From the NCBI RefSeq assembly GCF_004216555.1, contig NZ_SGWQ01000004.1, positions 1 to 64,000 of the forward strand: a DNA stretch of 64,000 bases. Direction: 5' to 3'. This document shows, in pieces, positions 1 to 7,570 of the stretch. The notes beneath the pieces were generated by a model. That model made no database searches. It was not told the origin of the DNA and worked only from the letters and a program-made list of their open reading frames with translations. Within the stretch, counting starts at the first letter, position 1. The number at the start of each line of letters is the position of its first letter. The DNA is from Herbihabitans rhizosphaerae. GTDB lineage: Bacteria; Actinomycetota; Actinomycetes; Mycobacteriales; Pseudonocardiaceae. Position numbers and translations under genes: made by a program.

Positions 1-146
1 TCGAGTGCGTCGAGATCGAGAAAGTGTTCCACGGCTGAGGGGGTGGCCACGCTGTACACGTCCCAGTCTCGGGCCTTGGCGAGGTCGATCATGTGTGCGA
101 TGTGGTCGGCGGGTCCGGCGCCACAGATCATGAGGTACAGGTTCAC
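1..146 (-). CDS. flavoprotein-like protein (partial, 3' end beyond window)
   Basis: Only the N-terminal ~48 codons are in the window; the gene runs off the left edge. The GTG start at 146 is preceded by GGAG about 8 nt upstream. The visible peptide begins with a hydrophobic beta strand leading into CGAGPADHIAHMIDLAK, then DWDVYSVATPSA, a Rossmann-like pattern seen in flavoprotein (PPC-decarboxylase-like) proteins that often accompany XRE/DUF5753 regulators in actinomycetes. It lies 22 nt after the regulator stop, so it is probably the last gene of that operon. The family call rests on a short fragment. Confidence 0.6.
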   Translation of the reverse strand, partial: MNLYLMICGAGPADHIAHMIDLAKARDWDVYSVATPSAVEHFLDLDAL

Positions 147-168
147 GCGGCTACTCCGGCCATCCGGA

Positions 169-1011
169 CTATTCGCTTTCTCGTAGACTATCCAATGCGG
201 CAGAGATGAGTGTGCGCGCTTGTTGTCCGTAGACGGCTTGGTATGCGAGTTCGTCAAAGGCCTTGTGGTAAAGGGCTATTTCTCGTGGCTGTCGGATCGT
301 GAGTTCAGCTGAGATTGACTCGACCTGCACCACATGGCTGTCGAACATGATGAACTGATTGGAAGGCACGCGATAGTGTGTGCCGGGCGGGATAACGCCG
401 AGTGTGACGCGTGGTAGAGACATGACCGCGAGCAGCCGGTCGAGCTGACCGATCATCACGGCTGCATCGCCGACCATCGTGTGCAGCGCTTGATGAGCGA
501 GCACAAAGTGAAACCGGTGATCGCCGTGGTACAGAATCTGTTGGCGTTCCATGCGTGTGGCGACACCGGCGTCGAGGTCGTCGGGAATCTCGTAGAAATC
601 GATCACCCGAGCCATCACTGCGGTAGCGTATTCGGCGGTGTGCAGGAGCCCTGGTACCAGTTGTGGTTCGTACCACCGCATCAACCTGGTTCGCGCTTCC
701 AGCTCAACAGAAGCGCGCTGGCGGCGTTTCGTGCCAGCGCGCAGGGTCCGGCGCCATTCGACATACATGGCCTCGATGTGCCGTGCGGTGGCGATGAGAT
801 CGGCCAGGTGATCGTCGGCCTGTGTGTGTTGGCACCAGGTCGCGATGTCGTTCTCGGACGGCGATTGCTTGCCGTATTCGATTTTGGAGATCTTGGAGCT
901 GTGCCACCCGGCGAGCATCGCGAGTTGTCGCCCGCTGAGCCCCGCGTCCTTGCGGAGATCACGCAGGCGGTGGCCGAGTGCTTCCCGTGCTTGGTGGACG
1001 GAGTTCGTCAC
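169..1011 (-). CDS. XRE-family helix-turn-helix regulator with DUF5753 domain
   Basis: 280 aa. Residues about 8-65 form a lambda-repressor-like HTH (ALGHRLRDLRKDAGLSGRQLA, then GWHSSKISKIEYGKQSPSENDI). The rest is a DUF5753 (Scr1-like) domain with the typical RMRWYEPQLVPGLLHTAEYA-type stretch. The frame is open far upstream, but the GTG at 1011 was chosen because it overlaps the preceding gene's stop by four bases (GTGA) and the family starts just before the HTH. Likely a DNA-binding regulator of its own module. Such modules are numerous in actinomycete accessory DNA; the ligand is unknown. Confidence 0.85.
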   Translation of the reverse strand: MTNSVHQAREALGHRLRDLRKDAGLSGRQLAMLAGWHSSKISKIEYGKQSPSENDIATWCQHTQADDHLADLIATARHIEAMYVEWRRTLRAGTKRRQRASVELEARTRLMRWYEPQLVPGLLHTAEYATAVMARVIDFYEIPDDLDAGVATRMERQQILYHGDHRFHFVLAHQALHTMVGDAAVMIGQLDRLLAVMSLPRVTLGVIPPGTHYRVPSNQFIMFDSHVVQVESISAELTIRQPREIALYHKAFDELAYQAVYGQQARTLISAALDSLRESE

Positions 1012-1556
1012 CGCGCGTCTCTCTGTGCCGGGGCATCGCCGCCGACCACATAGTCGCTGTGCGGAATTGCCGCCTTCCACACGTGGTCTCGTATCGTGCG
1101 GCAGTGGGACACGATTGTCGGGTCGGTCGTTGCCGCGCCGCCGGCGAATTGTCCGTTGGGTTCGAATACGGTGAAGACGACGAGCTTGTCGTCGAAGAGC
1201 CAGTAGTCGTCGGCCGGTAGGTGGTCGCTGGTGATCTGATGTCGGGGCAGCCATCGGATGTCCTCGCCGGCGGCGATGTTGTGTTCGGCGACGGTGAGGC
1301 CCCAGCGGGTGTAGTCGCCGTGTGGCACGGTGACCACTCGGACCCGCGTGATGGCTTTGCCGGCGTCCGCGGCTTCGCGAACAAGGTTCAACCAAGGCTG
1401 ATGCCATGCGAAGTCGTCAGGCCGCCCAGTCAGAAACAATTGGAATGGTTCGAATTCCTCCGGGGTGTCGTAGGAGTCCTGCACTTCGAGGTGGAACGCT
1501 TCGTTGTCGAAGCTGCGGAACAGCTCATCGAACGCGTCACCCTGCAGTAGCTGCAA
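1008..1556 (-). CDS. DUF6879 family protein
   Basis: 182 aa from a TTG start at 1556, with GGGAG 8 nt upstream. The open frame extends further upstream but that part is arginine-rich shadow translation of the preceding gene. The sequence runs LLQGDAFDELFRSFDNEAF, then a HLEVQDSY segment and a C-terminal DDYWLFDDKLVVFTVFEPNG motif, matching DUF6879 proteins that pair with DUF397/XRE regulators. Its function is not known. It overlaps the upstream gene by 20 nt and the downstream regulator by 4 nt, implying translational coupling in one three- or four-gene operon. Confidence 0.8.
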   Translation of the reverse strand: MQLLQGDAFDELFRSFDNEAFHLEVQDSYDTPEEFEPFQLFLTGRPDDFAWHQPWLNLVREAADAGKAITRVRVVTVPHGDYTRWGLTVAEHNIAAGEDIRWLPRHQITSDHLPADDYWLFDDKLVVFTVFEPNGQFAGGAATTDPTIVSHCRTIRDHVWKAAIPHSDYVVGGDAPAQRDAR

Positions 1557-1878
1557 CAGTCCCGCTCCCTTCCGTTGGTGCTGGCTTCTTGGTGACCTCG
1601 ACGCAGGTCTCGTGATCGGGCATCGCGATTTGCTTGAGAACTTGGTGGTCCGTGACCGGCTGTCCCGAGAGCACGAAGCTGCCTCTTCCGGTGTCGCGCA
1701 GCGACCCGCCAACGCACGTACCCGGCTCCAGGTGTCCCAACAGCCGCTGCGGGATCTCCACGCAGTCGGTCCGCTCGGAGACCTTCCAGCCTTGCACCAC
1801 GTAGCTCTGACGATCGGTGGCGAACAACGTCGGCGAGCCTCCGCCTTGGGTCTCTTTGCCGAGAAACGTGAGTCGCAT
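1537..1878 (-). CDS. small conserved actinobacterial protein (MRLTFLGK... family)
   Basis: 113 aa, ATG at 1878 preceded by a CAGGGAG ribosome site. The N-terminus MRLTFLGKETQGGGSPTL followed by ATDRQSYVVQGWKV and VEIPQRLLGHL is a pattern I recognise from small proteins placed directly upstream of DUF6879 genes. No catalytic motif is visible. It is the first gene of the leftward module. No function is known; by position it could be a partner of the DUF6879 protein or a DUF397-like effector. Confidence 0.75.
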   Translation of the reverse strand: MRLTFLGKETQGGGSPTLFATDRQSYVVQGWKVSERTDCVEIPQRLLGHLEPGTCVGGSLRDTGRGSFVLSGQPVTDHQVLKQIAMPDHETCVEVTKKPAPTEGSGTVAATAG

Positions 1879-2065
1879 GATCGGTTCTCCCTGACTGTGC
1901 GTCAGTTTGCTTCGACGCCATCAGAGTGCTCTGAACAGGTAAGACATGTCAAAGTTCGTCAACCTAACGGGCTAGGTTCAAGCAAATCATAGCAAACTCA
2001 TGGCTATCTGAACGTGCGTCGTCCTAGCGTCGCCGACATTCGAACTGAAGGTCGGGAGCAGGGAG
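1879..2065. promoter_or_regulatory. divergent, AT-richer promoter region
   Basis: 187 bp separating the leftward DUF6879/XRE module from two rightward small genes. It is clearly less GC-rich than the rest of the window (for example AAGCAAATCATAGCAAACTC near 1980). On the minus strand there are TTGACG and TTGACA hexamers (around 1947-1961), but no convincing -10 at standard spacing. It probably holds both promoters and the XRE operator. Confidence 0.4.
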
Positions 2066-2272
2066 ATGCGGCAGAAGAGCCGGTTGTACTTCATCTGGGT
2101 GACGAGCATGCGTGGGCGGGTTGATCATGCGGTCACCGATGAGGAGATGGTGGCCGGCATGGCGGATGTGCGCAACGAGTACGAGGCGTTGTGCGGGGTG
2201 CGGTTTGTGCCGGCGCCGATGATTTGTGGGCCGCGTCGGACGTGTCGGGTGTGTGCGGGGCGGGTGTGGTGA
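2066..2272 (+). CDS. small protein with C-terminal Cys motif, unknown function
   Basis: 68 aa. The ATG at 2066 has a GGAGCAGGGAG ribosome site. The peptide contains RGRVDHAVTDEEMVAG, YEALCGVRFVPAPM and a C-terminal CGPRRTCRVCAG segment with three cysteines, suggesting a small zinc-binding knuckle. Similar small proteins occur in Pseudonocardiaceae beside XRE modules. Its TGA overlaps the GTG of the next gene (GTGA at 2269-2272). Function unknown. Confidence 0.6.
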   Translation: MRQKSRLYFIWVTSMRGRVDHAVTDEEMVAGMADVRNEYEALCGVRFVPAPMICGPRRTCRVCAGRVW

Positions 2273-2673
2273 AGGGGCACGATGACACGTTGCCGTCGGA
2301 TGAGTGGCAGTACACGGTCGTGCATTGGCATGTCTATGACGAGTATCGCGGGAATGGTTGTGGGCCAAGCGATCCGGCGTATCGGGCGCGCAGGCGGCCG
2401 CGTGCCGCGTTGTTTGATCCGTGGGCGGTGGCGGGGTGGTTGGACAAGGGGATCCGGTTGCATGTGCGGCACCGGGATTTGTACGCGAAGGTCGACGGGG
2501 TGTGGATGCCGATCAGTGCGGCTGATCTCGGTGAGGTGCGCAGACTGCACATGTTGACCGCGTCGTGCGGGGAGTCGATTCACACGGATGTGTATTTCAA
2601 CGGTCTGCATCATGATCTGTTCGCCGATGCGATGACCGCCAAGCAGTGCACACGAGACTGCCGCCAAAGCTGA
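2269..2673 (+). CDS. hypothetical protein coupled to the preceding small gene
   Basis: 134 aa from the GTG at 2269, chosen because it overlaps the upstream stop by four bases; the frame is open further upstream without a ribosome site. Visible features are an acidic/aromatic N-terminus (DEWQYTVVHWHVYDEY), an R-rich segment, then AVAGWLDKGIRLHVRHRDLYAKVDGVWMPIS. No known domain is recognised. Its lower GC matches the neighbouring accessory genes and differs from the housekeeping genes that follow, consistent with acquisition. Confidence 0.55.
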   Translation: MKGHDDTLPSDEWQYTVVHWHVYDEYRGNGCGPSDPAYRARRRPRAALFDPWAVAGWLDKGIRLHVRHRDLYAKVDGVWMPISAADLGEVRRLHMLTASCGESIHTDVYFNGLHHDLFADAMTAKQCTRDCRQS

Positions 2674-2730
2674 GCGCTTCTCATGTTCGGTGGTGGGTAC
2701 TAGGCTCGTGGGGAGTCCTGGAGGTGGCCC

Positions 2731-4101
2731 ATGGTGGACGTCGACATCGCGCTGGCGGAGATCGTCGGCAAGGAACACGTGCTCACCGGCGACGCGATCG
2801 GCGAGGATTACACGCACGACGAAGCACTGGGCGCCGAGGGCGTCACCCCCGCCTACGTGATCCGACCGTCCACATCGGACGAAGTGGTCGCGATCGTCAA
2901 GCTGGCCAACGAGAACCGCATCCCGCTGACCGCGCGCGGATCGGGGACCGGGCTCTCGGGCGCGGCCGTTCCGCGGGAGAACGGCATCCTGATCTCCTTC
3001 GAACGCATGAACTCGATCCTGGAGATCGACACCGAGAACCACGTCGCGATCGTCCAGCCCGGCGTCACGCTGCACGAACTGGAAGCGCGCACCGCCGAGG
3101 TCGGCATGGTCTACCCGGTCTACCCGGGCGAGCTGTCCGCGAGCCTCGGCGGCAACGTCGCCACCAATGCCGGCGGCATGCGCGCGATCAAGTACGGCGT
3201 CACGCGCCACCACGTGCTCGGGCTGACCGCCGTACTCGGCACCGGCGAGACGATCACCACGGGCGGGCGGTTCGTGAAGGCCAGCACGGGCTACGACCTG
3301 ACCCAGCTGATCATCGGCTCGGAGGGCACGCTCGCGATCGTCACCGAGGCGATCCTCAAGCTCCAGCCGCGCCTGCCGCTGACCAACACGGTGCTCGCGC
3401 CGTTCAGCGATCTGGACGCGGTCACCCGCGCGGTGCCGAAGATCGTCGGCAGCGGGGTCGGCCCGCTCATTCTCGAGTACATCGACGGCATGACGATGGG
3501 CGCGATCACTCATACCAACGACCTGCAGCTCGGAATCCCGGACGAGATAAGGGAATCCGCGCAGGCGTACCTGGTGATCATGTTGGAGAACCGGTCCCAG
3601 GAGCGGCTGGACGAGGACGTCGAGCAGGTCGGCGCCCAACTCGGCGAGCTGGGTGCGCTGGACGTCTACGTGCTGCCCGGCCCGTCCGCGCGGCGGCTGA
3701 TCGACGCCCGCGAGAAGGCCTTCTTCACCGCGAAGGCGGCCGGCGCGGACGACATCATCGACACCGTGCTCCCACGCGCCGCGCTGCCCGAGTTCTTCGC
3801 CAAGGTCACCGAGATCGCCCAGGCCAACGGCACGTTCGTGGTCGGCTGCGGGCACGCCGGCGACGGCAACGTGCACCTCGCGGTGTTCCAGAAAGACGCC
3901 GAGATCCGGTCCCGCGTGCTGCACGGCCTGTTCGCCGCCGGTATGGAGCTGGGCGGCGCGATCTCCGGCGAGCACGGCATCGGCCACGAGAAGAAGGCGC
4001 ACTTCCTCGAACTGACCGACCCTGTCAAGATCGATCTGATGCGGCGGATCAAGCAGGCGTTCGACCCGAACGACGTGCTCAACCCCGGCGTCTTGTTCTA
4101 G
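2731..4101 (+). CDS. glcD: FAD-binding oxidase, glycolate/D-lactate oxidase (GlcD-like)
   Basis: 456 aa; ATG at 2731 with a strong GGAGGTGG site. The N-terminal PCMH-type FAD domain shows PLTARGSGTGLSGAAVP (about residues 68-84) and GGNVATNAGGMRAIKYG. The C-terminal FAD-oxidase domain shows GCGHAGDGNVHLAVFQ and SGEHGIGHEKKAHF, ending FDPNDVLNPGVLF, all hallmarks of GlcD/D-lactate dehydrogenases that oxidise a 2-hydroxyacid to a 2-oxoacid. The substrate cannot be told from sequence. Rightward, 168 nt before the TPP-enzyme gene. No GlcE/GlcF partners are nearby, so it is probably a single-subunit enzyme. Confidence 0.9.
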   Translation: MVDVDIALAEIVGKEHVLTGDAIGEDYTHDEALGAEGVTPAYVIRPSTSDEVVAIVKLANENRIPLTARGSGTGLSGAAVPRENGILISFERMNSILEIDTENHVAIVQPGVTLHELEARTAEVGMVYPVYPGELSASLGGNVATNAGGMRAIKYGVTRHHVLGLTAVLGTGETITTGGRFVKASTGYDLTQLIIGSEGTLAIVTEAILKLQPRLPLTNTVLAPFSDLDAVTRAVPKIVGSGVGPLILEYIDGMTMGAITHTNDLQLGIPDEIRESAQAYLVIMLENRSQERLDEDVEQVGAQLGELGALDVYVLPGPSARRLIDAREKAFFTAKAAGADDIIDTVLPRAALPEFFAKVTEIAQANGTFVVGCGHAGDGNVHLAVFQKDAEIRSRVLHGLFAAGMELGGAISGEHGIGHEKKAHFLELTDPVKIDLMRRIKQAFDPNDVLNPGVLF

Positions 4102-4269
4102 CCCGCCTCCCCGGAATTTCCCAGTATTGTCGCGTTTCGAGGAGACGGTCACGATTGGTCTGTCACCGTGATTGGCCGCCGTCACGGCGCCCCTTAGGTG
4201 CGGCTGGTAGGAACGCCGGATTTGTAGACAAGACGTTGAAGCGGAGTAGAACCGTTGGGAGACAACAAG

Positions 4270-5823
4270 ATGAACGGCGCACAGTCGCTGATCAGGACGC
4301 TGGTGGACTCCGGCGTCGACGTGTGCTTCTCCAACCCCGGTACCTCGGAGATGCACTTCGTCGCCGCGCTCGACGCGGTACCCGAGATGCGCGGCGTGCT
4401 GGCGTTGTTCGAGGGCTCGGTGACCGGCGCCGCCGACGGCTATGGGCGGATGGCCGACCGGCCGGCGGCGACGCTGCTGCACCTCGGCCCCGGCATGGCC
4501 AACGGCCTGGCGAACCTGCACAACGCGCGGCGTGCGCACACCCCGATCGTGAACGTGATCGGCGACCACGCCACCTACCACAAGGGCTTCGACGCGCCGC
4601 TCGAGTCCGATGTGGACGCGCTGTCCGGCTGGACCAAGGGCTGGACCCGCTGGTCCTCCGACCCGGGCGCGGTCGGCCAGGACGCCGCCGACGCGGTGGC
4701 CGCCGCGATGAGCCCGCCCGGTCAGATCGCGAACCTGGTGCTGCCGGCGGACGTGTCCTGGGGCGACGGGGGAGTGGCGGTGGCCGGCGCCACCGCGCCC
4801 GCACCGTCCACTGTGGACGACCAGGCCGTGAACGCGGTGGCCAAGGTGCTCGGCTCCGGCGAGCCGACGATCGTGCTGCTCGGCCACGGCGCCACCCGCG
4901 AGCGCGGCCTGCTCGCGGCCAGCCGGATCGCCCAGGCCACCGGCGCCAAGCTGTTCGCCGAGACGTTCCCCGCGCGGATCGAGCGCGGCGCCGGGCTGCC
5001 GCCGATCGAGCGGCTCGGCTACCTCGCCGAGCAGGTGCAGTGGCAGTTCACCGACATCAAGCACCTCGTGCTGGTCGGCGCGAAGGCGCCGGTGTCGTTT
5101 TTCGCCTACCCGGGCAAGCCGAGCGGCCTGGTGCCCGAGGGCTGCCAGGTGCACGTGCTCGCCGAACTGGGCTCGGACGTGCCGGGCGCACTGGAGAGCG
5201 TGGCCGATCTCGTTGCGGCACAAGAGAAGCCGGTACTCGCCGAGGCGTCACGCCCCGAGCTGCCGGCCGGTGAGCTGACACCGCAGAACTGGGCGCCGGT
5301 GATCGGCGCGCTGCTGCCCGAGGGCGCGATCGTGTCCGACGAGGCGAACACCTCGGGCCTGATGATCCCGATGACCACGGCCGGCGCACCGCGCCACGAC
5401 GTGCTCACGCTGACCGGCGGGGCGATCGGCCAGGGCCTGCCGGTTGCCGTCGGTGCCGCGGTGGCCGCGCCCGACCGTCCGGTGGTGTGCCTGCAGGCCG
5501 ACGGCAGCGCGATGTACACGATCTCGGCGCTGTGGACCATGGCGCGGGAGAACCTGAACGTCACCACCGTGCTGATCAACAACGGTGCGTACGCGATCCT
5601 GCGGATGGAATTGCAGCGTGTCGGCGCGGAGGGGGCCGGCCCGAAGGCCAACGATCTGCTCGACCTGTCCCGCCCGGACCTCGACTTCGTGTCGATCGCT
5701 CAGGGCATGGGCGTCGCGGCCAGTCGGGCGACCACGGCGGAGGAACTCGCCGAGCAGTTCTCTCGCGCACTCGCCGAGCCGGGCCCACACCTGATCGAAG
5801 CTATGGTTCCCTCGTTGATATGA
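4270..5823 (+). CDS. ilvX: acetolactate-synthase-like TPP enzyme (IlvX family)
   Basis: 517 aa. The ATG at 4270 was preferred over an in-frame TTG at 4255 because GGGAG sits 8 nt upstream of it. Pyrimidine-domain motifs are NPGTSEMHFVAAL and LFEGSVTGAADGYGR with the catalytic Glu. The C-terminal TPP-binding domain shows LTGGAIGQGLPVAVGAA and LQADGSAMYTISALW followed by NNGAY. Length and N-terminus resemble mycobacterial IlvX (about 515 aa), a divergent acetohydroxyacid-synthase relative without a regulatory subunit. The real reaction may be another 2-oxoacid condensation or decarboxylation. Its stop overlaps the VOC gene start (ATGA). Confidence 0.85.
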   Translation: MNGAQSLIRTLVDSGVDVCFSNPGTSEMHFVAALDAVPEMRGVLALFEGSVTGAADGYGRMADRPAATLLHLGPGMANGLANLHNARRAHTPIVNVIGDHATYHKGFDAPLESDVDALSGWTKGWTRWSSDPGAVGQDAADAVAAAMSPPGQIANLVLPADVSWGDGGVAVAGATAPAPSTVDDQAVNAVAKVLGSGEPTIVLLGHGATRERGLLAASRIAQATGAKLFAETFPARIERGAGLPPIERLGYLAEQVQWQFTDIKHLVLVGAKAPVSFFAYPGKPSGLVPEGCQVHVLAELGSDVPGALESVADLVAAQEKPVLAEASRPELPAGELTPQNWAPVIGALLPEGAIVSDEANTSGLMIPMTTAGAPRHDVLTLTGGAIGQGLPVAVGAAVAAPDRPVVCLQADGSAMYTISALWTMARENLNVTTVLINNGAYAILRMELQRVGAEGAGPKANDLLDLSRPDLDFVSIAQGMGVAASRATTAEELAEQFSRALAEPGPHLIEAMVPSLI

Positions 5824-6191
5824 CCGACAAGGTGACCGGCTTGGTGCCGTTCGTGCACGTGGCCGATTTGAAGGCGTCGATCGCGTTCTACGAGATGCTC
5901 GGGCTGACGGTCGACGAGACCCACGAGCACAACGGCCGGACGACGTGGGTGTGGCTGTCCAACGGTGACGCGAACCTGATGCTCGCCCTGGCCAGTGATC
6001 CGATCGAGCACGAGCGTCAGGGCGTGTTCTTCTACGCCTACACCGACGATCTCGCCGCGCTGCGGGCGCGGCTCGTCGATGCCGGCTGGGAACCGGGGGA
6101 GATCCGTGACGGCACCCCCGGCCCCCGCCGGGAACTTCCACTCTGCGATCCGGACCGCTACCAGGTGGTCATCGCCGAGAACGAGAACTAG
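5820..6191 (+). CDS. VOC (glyoxalase/dioxygenase superfamily) protein
   Basis: 123 aa, single VOC domain. The start ATG at 5820 overlaps the upstream stop (ATGA), so it is translationally coupled to the IlvX-like enzyme. Features: VPFVHVADLKASIAFYEMLGL at the N-terminus, TTWVWLSNGDANLMLAL, and DPDRYQVVIAE at the C-terminus, the standard beta-alpha-beta-beta-beta layout. Metal ligands are likely His14 and a C-terminal acid, but the substrate is unknown. Its TAG shares bases with the convergent protease stop (CTAG). Confidence 0.8.
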   Translation: MTDKVTGLVPFVHVADLKASIAFYEMLGLTVDETHEHNGRTTWVWLSNGDANLMLALASDPIEHERQGVFFYAYTDDLAALRARLVDAGWEPGEIRDGTPGPRRELPLCDPDRYQVVIAENEN

Positions 6192-6736
6192 CCGACCACC
6201 ACGACGCGCGGGGCGTGGGACGCGGCGCGCAGGTTCTGGTAGTTGCTCTCCACCGCGGCCTTCTCCTGCGCGTCCGGGAACGCGTTCTTGCAGTCCACGC
6301 CACCGGTGCTGCCGGACATCAGCTGCGAGCACGGCCCGGGCTTGGTGTCGGGCAGGCCGAGGCTGTGGCCGAACTCGTGGGCCGCGATCCTGGTGATGTC
6401 GTGCCCTTCGTCCACGGCCTGCTTGCCCATCCAGATGCGCAGGCTGTCGCCGGGCATAGCCGGTCCGATCTCCGCCCGAGGCCAGCCCGGGTCGGAGATG
6501 AAGGTGACGGTGGCCTGTCCGCCGCTGGCCTTCTTGATCTCCACGTTGTCGACGCTGTCGTTCCAGTTCTGGATCGCCTTGGTGATCTCGGCGGTGTACT
6601 CCTGCGCCTGGCTGTCGTCGTAGGTAATGGTGATCACGGCCGGGCGCGCTTCGGTGGCGCCCGCAGTCGGCGTCACCGCCACGCCGACCAGCGCGATCAG
6701 GCCAATCACCAGTGCGCCAACTGTCCGTCGGAACAT
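6188..6736 (-). CDS. snpA: snapalysin-type secreted zinc metalloprotease (M7)
   Basis: 182 aa. The ATG at 6736 has GGAGG 8 nt upstream and was preferred to an ATG 30 nt earlier. A Sec signal peptide is plain: MFRR, a hydrophobic core (VGALVIGLIALVGVAV), then an Ala-x-Ala-like site near residue 28. The zinc motif HEFGHSLGLPD matches HExxHxxGxxD, and CSQLMSG supplies the Met-turn, as in Streptomyces snapalysins, small extracellular neutral proteases. No propeptide-type regulator or LysR activator lies next to it. It converges on the VOC gene. Confidence 0.9.
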   Translation of the reverse strand: MFRRTVGALVIGLIALVGVAVTPTAGATEARPAVITITYDDSQAQEYTAEITKAIQNWNDSVDNVEIKKASGGQATVTFISDPGWPRAEIGPAMPGDSLRIWMGKQAVDEGHDITRIAAHEFGHSLGLPDTKPGPCSQLMSGSTGGVDCKNAFPDAQEKAAVESNYQNLRAASHAPRVVVVG

Positions 6737-6846
6737 GTGCGTACCTCCCTGTATCGAGGGCCTCACCGGAGGTTAGGTAGGTCACGCGATCGGCTGGACC
6801 CGCTGATCGTCGGGTATGGGCGTGTTCACCGTTGCCAGCTGCGGCG

Positions 6847-6876
6847 TTGACGTCTACGTACATGTATACGTATAGT
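6847..6876 (+). promoter_or_regulatory. sigma70-like promoter with TACGTA operator repeat for the EXLDI gene
   Basis: TTGACG (6847-6852) and TATAGT (6871-6876) are separated by exactly 18 nt, one of the cleanest -35/-10 pairs in the window. The spacer contains two TACGTA hexamers 12 bp apart (6855-6860, 6867-6872) flanking the palindrome TACATGTA, typical of a repressor operator that would block RNA polymerase. No regulator gene is adjacent, so the repressor must act in trans or be the EXLDI protein itself. Confidence 0.65.
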
Positions 6877-6906
6877 CTCCCACCGAAGGGAGGTTACGAT
6901 GCCGAC

Positions 6907-7434
6907 GTGCCGAACAAGACGATCTATGTGTCCGACGACGACCTGCCGCTGTATCAGCGGGCGCAGGAGTTGACGGGCGGCAGCCTGTCCGCGGCGATCT
7001 CGGCGGCACTGCGGCGCTACCTCGAGATCGAGGAGGGCCGTCAGAGCGGCTTCGAGGAGATCACCGTTCGGGTGGGCCCCGGCAAAGGCCGGAAACAGCG
7101 TTTCGCCGGTGTCCTGATCGCCGAACTGGGTCACCAGGTGAAGGGGCGAGTCGAGGAGTTCAAGGTCTACCGGACGCGCAAGGGGCGGTACGCCGTCCAC
7201 ATCGAGCGGTCCGAGGACTGGAGCTGGAAGACCGCCGAAGGCAAGGACATCAGCTGGACGGACTGGCGAGCCGTGCTCGGCATGACACAGCAGAGCTGGG
7301 GCTCCACGGCGGGAGAGGCCGTGCTGGAGGTCGTCGACACGCTCGACGAACTGCGCGACCTGGTGCCCGACCAGTTGTACGACATGGTGGCCAAGGCGGC
7401 CGAATACCCGGCCGTCGAGGATCTCGACATCTGA
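6907..7434 (+). CDS. EXLDI family protein
   Basis: 175 aa from the GTG at 6907; AAGGGAGG is 13 nt upstream. A nearer ATG at 6899 is out of frame and soon closes. The N-terminus PNKTIYVSDDDLPLYQRAQEL plus SAAISAALRRYLEIEE resembles a ribbon-helix-helix-like DNA-binding start. The C-terminus ends EDLDI, fitting the ExLDI signature that names this family. EXLDI proteins usually sit beside drug-efflux ABC genes, as here (DrrAB-like pair 136 nt downstream), so it is probably a regulator or accessory of the exporter. Its biochemical role is unproven. Confidence 0.8.
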   Translation: MPNKTIYVSDDDLPLYQRAQELTGGSLSAAISAALRRYLEIEEGRQSGFEEITVRVGPGKGRKQRFAGVLIAELGHQVKGRVEEFKVYRTRKGRYAVHIERSEDWSWKTAEGKDISWTDWRAVLGMTQQSWGSTAGEAVLEVVDTLDELRDLVPDQLYDMVAKAAEYPAVEDLDI

Positions 7435-7455
7435 TTTCTGATCGCACCGATAAGA

Positions 7456-7475
7456 CGCGATAGGCGTTTATCGCG
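7456..7475 (+). promoter_or_regulatory. 7-bp perfect inverted repeat between EXLDI and exporter genes
   Basis: CGCGATA (7456-7462), a 6-nt spacer, then TATCGCG (7469-7475). It lies 22 nt after the EXLDI stop and about 95 nt before the DrrA-like start. It may be a weak attenuator/terminator or a second operator. There is no T-run, so an operator is at least as likely. Confidence 0.4.
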
Positions 7476-7570
7476 GCGCTGACGCACGCACAAAACACTT
7501 CGCTCCGAGCCGCACCTGAGGGTGCTGGTTCCGGTTACCCCTGTCTCGAAACATCGAAGAAAGAGTCGAC

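Noticed and set aside
2125-5223. 1032-codon open frame antisense to the oxidase and TPP-enzyme genes
   Set aside because: Long antisense frames are expected at this GC; the opposite strand carries conserved enzyme motifs with good ribosome sites.
6899-6975. ATG at 6899 as EXLDI start, better spaced to AAGGGAGG
   Set aside because: It is out of frame with the conserved protein and closes after about 24 codons.
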